A DNA stretch of 64,000 nt from RHKX01 sp963823275. Lineage in GTDB: Bacteria > Actinomycetota > Thermoleophilia > Solirubrobacterales > 70-9. The DNA is taken from assembly GCA_963823275.1 (NCBI GenBank), contig CAWGKW010000002.1, positions 124,001 through 188,000 on the forward strand. The letters are read 5' to 3'. The notes under the pieces were generated by a model, which was given only the letters and a program-made list of their open reading frames with translations, ran no database searches and was not told the origin of the DNA. The position numbers were made by a program, and so were the translations under genes. Below, in pieces: positions 57,338 through 64,000 of the stretch; position 1 is the first letter of the stretch, and every line of letters starts with the position of its first letter.

Positions 57338-59464
57338 GTGTCTCGCCGAAGCTCTTCGCTCCTGCCCATCGTCTTCGTGGTCGTCGGGCTGGCGGCCCCG
57401 GCCGCCGCGTCCGCCGCGACTGCGACGGATGAACTCTCGTCCCGCCTGGACATGCTCGCCGGGGCCGATCTGCGCTCGGCCCCGCCAGCCGTGCAGGCGG
57501 ACGCCGTCTCGCTGCTGAACAGGGGGCCGGGAAGCCTGCTCCGCGATGGCGGCTCCCTCGTCGTCGACGTGAGGGTTTCGGGGAGCGCCCGTGATCGGGT
57601 GGACGGAGTGAGGGAAGCCGGCGCTGAGATCGTCGCCGTTGCACCCGATTACGGCCTGATCGAGGCGAGCATCCCGGAGGGAAAGCTGCCGGAGCTGGCC
57701 GGTGCGCCAGGAGTCGTGTCGGTAACCGAGGTGCTGACGCCGATGTCGGGAGCGGTCGCCGGAGCGTCCGAGGCCGATGACGGCGGCTCGGGCGCGATCA
57801 ACACCTGCGCGACCGGGGTCGTCTCCGAGGGGGACACCCAGCTCGGTGCCGGTGCCGCCAGGACCCAGTTCGACGTCGACGGTACCGGGGTCAAGGTCGG
57901 CGTGCTCTCCGATTCTTTCGACCTGAAGGTCTCGGGCATCAAGCAGGCCGACGACGTCGCCAGCGGCGATCTCCCCGGCCCGGGCAACCCCTGCGGCCGG
58001 ACGACTCCGGTGCAGATCCTCGACGACGATCCCGCGGCCCTCTCGAAGGCCGACGAGGGGCGGGCGATGACGCAGATCGTCCACGACATCGCCCCCGGCG
58101 CCGACCTCGCATTCGCCACGGCGGCCACCGGCGAGGTCGCGTTCGCCAACAACATCCAGGCACTCGCCGCTGCCGGCTCCGACGTGATCGTCGACGACTT
58201 CATCTACTTCGCCGAGCCCTATTACCAGGACGGGATCATCGCCAACGCCGTCAACGCCGTGACCAATCAGGGCGTGAGCTACTTCTCGATGGCGTTCAAC
58301 AACAACCGCGTCATCGGCGGCAACGACAGCAACTCGTGGGAGGCCCCCGCATATCGCGGCGGGGCCCCGTGTCCAGCCTTGGTCGGTGGCTCCGACTGCA
58401 TGGACTTCGATCCCGGTCCGGGGGTCGACAGCAGCTTCAACCTGACCGCGACCGGGGGGGCTCCGTTCCGATTCGGCCTGAACTGGGCCGAGCCGCAACT
58501 CGGCGTCGGCACGGACCTGGACCTGTATGTGATCAACACCGCCACCAACGCGATCTCGGGCTCCTCGCTTGATGCCAACGGGGTCACCGGCAAGCCCTTC
58601 GAGTTCGTTTCGTTCACTCCGGGGAACACCGCCGCCTTCAACTACCAGCTTGTGATCAAGCGGTTCAGCGGCAGCGGGACCCCACGTCTGAAATGGGTGA
58701 ACAACGACAACGGGGCGGGATCGATCGCAGCGCTCGAGTACCCGACAGCCACCGGCGGCGACACGGTCGGACCGACCATCTACGGCCACAATGGAACCGC
58801 CGGTGCGCAGACGGTCGGCGCGGTTCCGTTCAGCAACGGCTCGGTGATGGAGCCCTACTCATCGCGCGGGCCGGTCACGCACCTGTTCGCTCCGGTCAAC
58901 GGGGCCACCCCGGCCGCCGCTCTCGGCACGCCGGAGGTCCTCAACAAGCCGAACGTCGCCGCCACCGATGGTGGAATCAACACGTTCTTCGGACCCCTCA
59001 ACCGTTTCTTCGGAACTTCCGCGGCGGCGCCGCACGCGGCCGGAGTCGGGGCGTTGCAGCTCGAGGCCGAGCCGTCGCTGACCCAGGCGGAGTTGAAGGC
59101 CGCTCAGGTGTCGAGCGCGGTCCCGGTCGGTGCGTTCGGGCCCCTTGCCGCCGGGGCGGGCCTCCTCGACACCCCTGCGGCGATCATCGCCGGTGACAAG
59201 ACGGCGCCGACGCTCGCGATCACCAAGGGGCCGAAGAAGAAGACGAAGTCGAAGAAGGCGAAGTTCAAGTTCAGCTTCGAAGCCGGGGCGACGCTCCAGT
59301 GCAAGCTGGACAAGAAGTCCTTCAAGCCCTGCTCGGCGTCGGCGACCTTCAAGGTCAAGCCCGGCAAGCACAAGCTGGAGGTGCAGGCGGCTGACGTGGC
59401 CGGCAATGTCACCTCCGCCAAGTACTCGTGGACGGTCAAGAAGCCGAAGAAGAAGAAGCGGTAG
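57338..59464 (+). CDS. Secreted S8-type serine protease with Lys-rich C-terminal domain
   Basis: A 708-residue secreted protease. Signal peptide to AAASAAT; a propeptide-like region to about residue 150. The Asp motif is KVGVLSDSFD; the Ser motif FGTSAAAPHAAGVGALQ is canonical. No HGT-type His motif is seen; instead DEGRAMTQIVHDIAPGAD occupies that region. The last ~85 residues, from TLAITKGPKKKTKS with FKPC and LQCKLDKK, match the C-terminal domains of the proteins at 36663 and 38832. Likely surface-associated. No frame errors. Confidence 0.88.
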   Translation: MSRRSSSLLPIVFVVVGLAAPAAASAATATDELSSRLDMLAGADLRSAPPAVQADAVSLLNRGPGSLLRDGGSLVVDVRVSGSARDRVDGVREAGAEIVAVAPDYGLIEASIPEGKLPELAGAPGVVSVTEVLTPMSGAVAGASEADDGGSGAINTCATGVVSEGDTQLGAGAARTQFDVDGTGVKVGVLSDSFDLKVSGIKQADDVASGDLPGPGNPCGRTTPVQILDDDPAALSKADEGRAMTQIVHDIAPGADLAFATAATGEVAFANNIQALAAAGSDVIVDDFIYFAEPYYQDGIIANAVNAVTNQGVSYFSMAFNNNRVIGGNDSNSWEAPAYRGGAPCPALVGGSDCMDFDPGPGVDSSFNLTATGGAPFRFGLNWAEPQLGVGTDLDLYVINTATNAISGSSLDANGVTGKPFEFVSFTPGNTAAFNYQLVIKRFSGSGTPRLKWVNNDNGAGSIAALEYPTATGGDTVGPTIYGHNGTAGAQTVGAVPFSNGSVMEPYSSRGPVTHLFAPVNGATPAAALGTPEVLNKPNVAATDGGINTFFGPLNRFFGTSAAAPHAAGVGALQLEAEPSLTQAELKAAQVSSAVPVGAFGPLAAGAGLLDTPAAIIAGDKTAPTLAITKGPKKKTKSKKAKFKFSFEAGATLQCKLDKKSFKPCSASATFKVKPGKHKLEVQAADVAGNVTSAKYSWTVKKPKKKKR

Positions 59465-59500
59465 GGCCCTGCGATCCTCGCCGGAGGGTGCCGAGCGCCG

Positions 59501-60055
59501 CTAGTCGACGCGCTCGGGGTAGACGTCGTCGATCGTCGCCAGGGGGACGTAGGGCGCGCCGGCTGAAGCCTCGATGATCCGCTCGCCGCCGCCGGCAAGG
59601 CGGTCGAGCACGGAGACCGTGCCGACGATCTCGAGGCCCGCTTCCCGGCAGCGCTCGATCGCCTTGACGGTCGAGCCGCCGGTGGTGACGACGTCCTCGA
59701 CGATCAGGACCTTGGCGCCGGGCTCGAGCAGCGGACCCTCGACCCAGCGCTGCAGTCCATGTTGCTTCTTCTCCTTGCGGACGAAGAAGGCGAGGAGGTC
59801 GTGGCCTCCGCGATCGGCGATCGCGGCGCTCGCGATCGGGTCGGCGCCCATGCTCATGCCGCCGACGGCGCTCGCGCCAAGCCGCTTGGCCTCGGAGGCG
59901 ACCAGTTCGCCGAGGGCTCCGAACGCGGGCTGGCGGAGGATCGCCCGCTTGGCGTCGACGTAGTAGGAGGCGGTGGCGCCACTGGTCAGGGTCACCTCGC
60001 CGATCACCAGCGCGTGCTCGCGCAGCTCGGCGGTCAGGACGTCGCGCGCATTCAC
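59501..60055 (-). CDS. pyrE: Orotate phosphoribosyltransferase
   Basis: Transfers orotate to PRPP to make orotidine-5'-phosphate in pyrimidine synthesis. 184 residues, ATG start. The PRPP-binding motif VLIVEDVVTTGGSTVKAI is exact, and YYVDAKRAILRQP with FVRKEKKQHG fits the OPRT active site including the catalytic Lys. Convergent with the protease gene; ATG start is 12 bp downstream of the L,D-transpeptidase stop on the same strand. Confidence 0.94.
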   Translation of the reverse strand: MNARDVLTAELREHALVIGEVTLTSGATASYYVDAKRAILRQPAFGALGELVASEAKRLGASAVGGMSMGADPIASAAIADRGGHDLLAFFVRKEKKQHGLQRWVEGPLLEPGAKVLIVEDVVTTGGSTVKAIERCREAGLEIVGTVSVLDRLAGGGERIIEASAGAPYVPLATIDDVYPERVD

Positions 60056-60067
60056 GGCTGCCCGCCG

Positions 60068-61126
60068 CTAGTTGTAGACGAAGATCGGGTCGCCGATGTC
60101 GATCCAGTTGTAGATGTGGACCGAATCGGGGATCGGGTTGCGCAGGCAGCCGTGGCTGGCCGGGTAGGTCGGGACGTCGTGGTAGCCGTGGGTGGCGTAG
60201 CCGCGGATGAAGTAGGCCGAGAAGTACATGCCGAGGCTGTTGTAGCCGGCGTCCTTGCGATAGAAGCGGAACGAGCCGGTGATCGTCGGGGTGGCGGGTG
60301 CTCCGGAGGAGATCGTGTAGATCTCGTCGACCTCACCGTTCTTGGCGAGGACCATGACCTGCCGGGAGAGGTCGGCCTCGACGTGCTTGCCGGCGCCCGG
60401 GTACTTGAGCTTGAAGCCCCCCTTGCCCTTGGCGAGCTTCTTGAAGATGCTGCCGGTCGCCTTCTCCTTGCGCGCCATGTTGTTGACCTTGCGGTAGGCG
60501 AGCACCGCGCGGCCGGTGGCCGAGCTGTAGGAGGAGCCGTTGCTGGTCACGAAGCCGAGGTCGTCGAGGAGCTGGTTGAGGGTCTTGACCGCCGGGCCGG
60601 AGTTGCCCTCCTTGAGGCTGGGGTAGCGGATCCGGAAGGGGCGGCTGGCGGCCTTCGATCCACCGTAGCCCGGGCCCGACTTGAGCAGGGCCTGGATCCG
60701 GTACATGCCGGGACCGACCATCTTGCGGGAGAAGTGGAACTGGCCGAGGCTCGAGCCCTTGCCCTTCGCGGTGACTCTGACCTTCTGCCGCTTGACCGTC
60801 TTCTTGCCCCGGTTGAGCACGATCGTGATCTTCTGACCGGCCTGGAAGGGGCGAACCGTGCCCGCGACCTTGATCCGCTTGCCCGCCGTCACCTTGCCAC
60901 CGCGAAGGCCCTGGAGCCGGATCGCGGTCGCGGTCGGCTGATCGCCCGGATCGGCCTTCGAGCCCGCCTCGGCAGGGGTCGCCTCCGCGGTGGCGGCCGG
61001 CTCGACCGTGGCCTGGTCGGCGGCCGGCTCCTGGGCGAGCGCTCCGGCGGCGGGAACTGCGAGAAGCGAGAGGGCGAGGACGACGGTTGCCCGGAGGCGG
61101 GCGCTGGAGCTCATCACGTCCGCCAT
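60068..61126 (-). CDS. Secreted L,D-transpeptidase (YkuD) with peptidoglycan-binding domain
   Basis: A 352-residue cell-wall cross-linking enzyme. Signal peptide ATVVLALSLLAVPAAGALA; an Ig-like bacterial domain (KRIKVAGTVRPFQAGQKIT); a peptidoglycan-binding-1-like segment (SGPAVKTLNQLLDDLGF, ATGRAVLAYRKVNNM); then the YkuD domain with THGYHDVPTYPASHGCLRNP, whose Cys in SHGCLR is catalytic. It would form 3-3 cross-links or anchor proteins. Followed by pyrE. Confidence 0.92.
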   Translation of the reverse strand: MADVMSSSARLRATVVLALSLLAVPAAGALAQEPAADQATVEPAATAEATPAEAGSKADPGDQPTATAIRLQGLRGGKVTAGKRIKVAGTVRPFQAGQKITIVLNRGKKTVKRQKVRVTAKGKGSSLGQFHFSRKMVGPGMYRIQALLKSGPGYGGSKAASRPFRIRYPSLKEGNSGPAVKTLNQLLDDLGFVTSNGSSYSSATGRAVLAYRKVNNMARKEKATGSIFKKLAKGKGGFKLKYPGAGKHVEADLSRQVMVLAKNGEVDEIYTISSGAPATPTITGSFRFYRKDAGYNSLGMYFSAYFIRGYATHGYHDVPTYPASHGCLRNPIPDSVHIYNWIDIGDPIFVYN

Positions 61127-61159
61127 TGTAGGGCCCGAAACGGCCGATCGGCGGATCGC

Positions 61160-62050
61160 TCAGATCGAGTCGGTGACCAGCAGCACGAAGGCGATCGTGT
61201 TGTTCAGAGTGTGGGCCATGATCGGTGCCCAGAGGGTCCCGCTGCGCTCGTAGAGCCAGGCCAGGATCACCCCGAAGACCGCGAGTTGGATCGCCACCCC
61301 GATGTTTCCGCCGCTCAGATGCAGAGAGCCCCAGATGACGGCGGCGATCAGCGCCGCCGGCCAGAGCGTCATCGATCGCCTCAGGCTGGCGAACATGAAG
61401 CCGCGAAAGAAGAGCTCCTCCGAGATCGGCGCCAGAACCACGATCAGGACCGCGGCGACGGCGATGCTTCCCGCCGAGTCCTTGTCGGTCCCGAGCTCGC
61501 GGGTCACGTCCTGCTGGTCAGGCTGGAGCAACGGGGTGAGGATCGCGGCGAACAGGATGTAGATCAGCCAGGCGAGCGCCGCGAGTCCGATCGTGCCGAG
61601 CGCGATCCGGCCTCCGAGCCCGAGCCGCTCGAACGCTCCCGAGAGCCTGCCCTTCGCGTCGTAGAGCGCGAAGCCGATCGCGGTGCCGCCGAGGCTCAGC
61701 GCCACCATCAGCTGAGCCGCGTCCCGTCCGGCATTCGTTTCGAACTCGGGGTCGAAGATCGCCACGAAGATCGTCCCGGTGATCATCACGAGCGCCGCGA
61801 TCATCACGCCGATCGTGGCGGTCAGCCCGCTCCAACCGGTCTCGGGAATGCCCGCGTAACGGGTCAGAAACCGACCTCCGGACCTGCTCTCGGCGGGTTC
61901 CTCGCCGGCCGGCGGTGGAGTCGCCTGCAGGGGAGGCGGCACCGAGGGACCCGGGCCCAGTGGCGGCGGCGAGGCGCCCGGCGGCGGGGTCGAGCCCGCG
62001 CCGGCGCCCTCGGGCTCGTGGCCCTCGGGCGCGTTCATCGGCCTGTCCAT
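61160..62050 (-). CDS. CPBP-family intramembrane metalloprotease
   Basis: A 296-residue membrane protease (Abi/CAAX family). A proline-rich N-terminal tail is followed by about eight helices; the diagnostic motif is EELFFRGFMFASLRR, with a later H in APIMAHTLNNTI. Members process prenylated or bacteriocin-like peptides in other bacteria; substrate unknown here. It overlaps the end of the HAD gene by 16 bp, implying coupling. Confidence 0.88.
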   Translation of the reverse strand: MDRPMNAPEGHEPEGAGAGSTPPPGASPPPLGPGPSVPPPLQATPPPAGEEPAESRSGGRFLTRYAGIPETGWSGLTATIGVMIAALVMITGTIFVAIFDPEFETNAGRDAAQLMVALSLGGTAIGFALYDAKGRLSGAFERLGLGGRIALGTIGLAALAWLIYILFAAILTPLLQPDQQDVTRELGTDKDSAGSIAVAAVLIVVLAPISEELFFRGFMFASLRRSMTLWPAALIAAVIWGSLHLSGGNIGVAIQLAVFGVILAWLYERSGTLWAPIMAHTLNNTIAFVLLVTDSI

Positions 62051-62703
62051 GCTCGTCGCTCCACCATCTCGGCGAGCGAGGATACGTCGCCACCTCCCTC
62101 GCGGTCGATCCTGATCACAGCGATGCCCGCCGCGCGTGCACCGAGGACGTCTTCGGCGCTGTCGCCGACGTGGAACGCCTCCGAGGCCTCACAGCCCGCG
62201 ATCCGCAGCGCCGGGGCGAAGATCGCCGGATCGGGCTTCCGGGCGCCCGCCCCGGCCGAGGTGACGACGCCGTCGAGCTCGGAGGCAAGCCCGACCTCCT
62301 CCAGTACATCTCCGAGCTCGTAGTCCCAGTTGGAGACGCAGACGGTCCGCAGCCCCCGCTCCCGCCAGGTTCGCAGCGCCGGCGCGGCGTCCGGGTAGGC
62401 GTCGAACGCGATCGCGCCCATCATCGTCGCGACGTCGATCGGTCTGCCCAGCTCGCTCGCCAGCAGGCCGGCGCAGTGGGCGCGCAGCGCGGCCAGGGAA
62501 TCGGGGTCCCGCCCCTGCTCGGCGTGGGCGGCGTAAAAGGCCATCTCGGCCCTGAACGCCCGCTCGACCCGGTCCGGCTCGATCCCGGCAACGACCTCCG
62601 GATCGATCTGCTCCCATGGCGGCAGCAGCCGGACCATCGTGCCGAGGGCATCGATCAGGCAGGCGCGGTAGAGCCTCGGGGTGGTCGAGAGGGGGTTCAT
62701 CAT
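62035..62703 (-). CDS. HAD-superfamily hydrolase with altered motif I
   Basis: A 222-residue HAD hydrolase (subfamily IA-like). Motif I is LIDALGTMV, with Leu where most phosphatases have the second Asp; motif II VCVSNWDYE, motif III GARKPDPAIF with Lys, and motif IV HVGDSAEDVLGARAAG are standard. The DALGT variant is seen in other actinobacterial HAD proteins. The phosphate ester or haloacid substrate is unknown. Co-transcribed with the CPBP gene. Confidence 0.87.
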   Translation of the reverse strand: MMNPLSTTPRLYRACLIDALGTMVRLLPPWEQIDPEVVAGIEPDRVERAFRAEMAFYAAHAEQGRDPDSLAALRAHCAGLLASELGRPIDVATMMGAIAFDAYPDAAPALRTWRERGLRTVCVSNWDYELGDVLEEVGLASELDGVVTSAGAGARKPDPAIFAPALRIAGCEASEAFHVGDSAEDVLGARAAGIAVIRIDREGGGDVSSLAEMVERRAWTGR

Positions 62704-62733
62704 GGGCTGCCGCGTACATTCTGGCTGCCCCGG

Positions 62734-64000
62734 ATGCCGAACCCCCCCTTCAGCTCAGACCCGGCCTCGCCAAGACGTCGGATGCTCGCGATCCTCGTTG
62801 CCCTGGCGCTGGTCTGCGTCTCGATTCCGTTGGCGGCGCCGGGGGCGGAGCTGATCCCCGGCTCCGGCAACCTCGGCACCAACGGTCCACGGTGGGTGCT
62901 CGGGATCTTCGGCAACGGGTTCGAGCTCGATCCCGACGCCTATCTCGGCCTGCTCTACGCGGCGGTCGGGCTCTGGGTCTTCCTGCTCGTCCTCGCCCCC
63001 GACCTCGGGTTGCGGCCGATCGCGATTCTGGTGGGGCTTGTGATCACGGTCTTCACCCTGGCCGGGCCGCTGCTCTCACTGGATGTCTTCAGCTACATCG
63101 CCTACGCGCGGCTCGGCGTCGAGCACGGCCTCAATCCCTACGAGTATGCGCCGTCGGCGATCCCATTCGACCAGGCCGCGAGCCGGGTCGTCGACTATCG
63201 CGAGGCCGTGTCGGTGTATGGACCGCTGTTCACCCTCGCCAGCTACCCGCTCGGCGCGGTCGGTGTCCCCGCCGCGCTCTGGGTGCTGAAGGCCGTCGCC
63301 GGGCTCTCGATCGCGGCGATCGCCTGGCTGGTCGCCCGTCTCGCCGGACTCCGGGGCATCGATCCGGCCGCCGCGGTTGTATTCGTCGCGCTCAACCCCC
63401 TGGTGCTGGTCCACGTGGTGGGGGGCGCCCACAACGATGGATTGATGGTTGCCGTGGCGATGGGCGCGGTGGCTGCGGCCCTGACCGCACGCCCGGCGCA
63501 GGCCGGCGCCGGCTTCGCCGCCGCCGCCGCAGTCAAGGTCTCGGCCCTGCTCTACGCACCCTTCGCCTTCGTCGGCTCTCGCAGCCGCGGCCGGCTCCTC
63601 GCCGGGGCGGCGGCGACCCTGGTGCTGCTCGTGGCGGTATCCCTGCTGGCGTTCGGGCCGCACGTCGGGGAGGCGCTCAGCGTCGCCGGCGGCAACCAGG
63701 ACAGGATCAGCCGCTGGAGCTTCCCCGCGACCTTGGCCCGGGTCAGCGGAGCGGATGTCGACCTGCTGCGAATCCTCCTCGGCGTCGCCTTCGCCGCCTC
63801 GGTGATCGGCCTGCTGGTTGCCGTCGAGCGCGGACTGGACTGGGTCCGGGCCGCCGGGTGGGCGAGCCTCGGTCTGCTGGTCGCCTCCGCCTACATGGTC
63901 CCCTGGTATCTGATCTGGCTGTTGCCGGTGGCCGCGATCTCGCGAGATCGCCTCCTGATCGGTGCGACGATCCTCCTGACCGTGTTTCAGGTGATCAACG
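62734..64000 (+). CDS. Polyprenol-phosphate mannosyltransferase-like membrane protein (GT87/MptB-like), partial
   Basis: At least 422 residues; runs off the right end. An ATG at 62734, 31 bp from the divergent HAD start, opens a multi-helix protein: LAILVALALVCVSIPLA, then a loop, FTLAGPLLSLDVFSYIAYAR with the conserved acidic residue (DVFSY), EHGLNPYEYAPS and YGPLFTLASYPLG, HVVGGAHNDGLMVAVAMG, and further helices. This pattern (LDVFSYI, GLNPY, NDGLM) is typical of GT87-type and mycobacterial MptB-like alpha-mannosyltransferases that use polyprenyl-phosphomannose to extend lipoglycans. The C-terminus is not in the window. Confidence 0.85.
   Translation, partial: MPNPPFSSDPASPRRRMLAILVALALVCVSIPLAAPGAELIPGSGNLGTNGPRWVLGIFGNGFELDPDAYLGLLYAAVGLWVFLLVLAPDLGLRPIAILVGLVITVFTLAGPLLSLDVFSYIAYARLGVEHGLNPYEYAPSAIPFDQAASRVVDYREAVSVYGPLFTLASYPLGAVGVPAALWVLKAVAGLSIAAIAWLVARLAGLRGIDPAAAVVFVALNPLVLVHVVGGAHNDGLMVAVAMGAVAAALTARPAQAGAGFAAAAAVKVSALLYAPFAFVGSRSRGRLLAGAAATLVLLVAVSLLAFGPHVGEALSVAGGNQDRISRWSFPATLARVSGADVDLLRILLGVAFAASVIGLLVAVERGLDWVRAAGWASLGLLVASAYMVPWYLIWLLPVAAISRDRLLIGATILLTVFQVIN

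Noticed and set aside
57020..58789. 589-codon minus-strand frame opposite the protease gene
   Set aside because: Shadow of high-GC coding sequence; no signal, motif or ribosome binding site, while the plus-strand protease is unambiguous.
59759..62323. Long plus-strand open frame opposite pyrE, the L,D-transpeptidase and the CPBP gene
   Set aside because: It is antisense to three well-supported genes, consists of biased Gly/Arg/Asp/Val shadow sequence, and has no domain.

Overview
The window is a GC-rich chromosomal segment from an actinomycete. The secreted proteins with Lys-rich C-terminal domains, the DUF1385 protein, the CcmABCD/heme cluster and the fused CobA-HemD suggest Thermoleophilia (Solirubrobacterales). 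That placement is inferred from gene content only; no rRNA is present. Most of the window is housekeeping chromosome with short intergenic gaps and many 4-bp ATGA overlaps.

Layout. 0-7 kb: a semialdehyde dehydrogenase, a lipocalin-like protein, a membrane-anchored transglycosylase/peptidase, ychF and PAP2, and a membrane protein. 7-15 kb: an AbiEi/DUF559 gene, methylmalonyl-CoA epimerase, ftsH, DUF1385, rarA, an aldehyde dehydrogenase and a NUDIX gene; the last two converge on a palindromic tandem repeat. 15.5-21.9 kb: a co-directional run ccmA-ccmB-ccmC-ccmD-hemA-hemC-cobA/hemD, joining cytochrome c maturation to tetrapyrrole synthesis. 21.9-33.8 kb: SAM hydrolase, an ABC exporter, an F420-type oxidoreductase, birA, a large SF2 helicase, a TlpA-like lipoprotein, an NfeD/slipin pair, a GalT-like protein and an MBL-fold protein. 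33.9-38.1 kb: a broken choice-of-anchor surface protein, ArsR, a YCII protein and a DUF4394 surface protein.

38.5-48.3 kb is the accessory region and the main discovery. An intact tRNA-Arg(CCT) at 48220-48293 is preceded by five truncated copies of its own 5' half, each with the same upstream (promoter-like) sequence and followed by the same ~120-bp non-tRNA sequence. The copies cut about 9.6 kb into five modules of 1.5-2.3 kb. Each carries one to four small cargo genes (beta-propeller/PKD surface protein, secreted proteins, AAA/DUF4143 ATPase with a phased operator array, NTF2-like protein, duplicated lipoprotein cytochromes c) and none carries an integrase. This looks like an accretion array: non-autonomous cassettes inserted one after another at the tRNA anticodon arm, each restoring the tRNA and leaving the old 5' half behind.

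48.6-64 kb returns to ordinary chromosome: methyltransferase, two tiny membrane proteins, a secreted propeller-like protein, an MFS exporter, a DUF2510 protein, GDPD, a GGDEF-EAL protein with a cobalamin-cap-like tail, an S8-type protease, pyrE, an L,D-transpeptidase, a CPBP protease, a HAD hydrolase and a mannosyltransferase-like gene running off the end.

Data caveat: more than thirty single-base frameshifts interrupt otherwise conserved, often essential genes (ftsH, hemC, cobA/hemD, ccmABC, rarA). They cluster at about 7-21 kb and 32-36 kb, and most look like an extra G or C beside a G/C run. I treat them as consensus errors and give each gene its reconstructed span.
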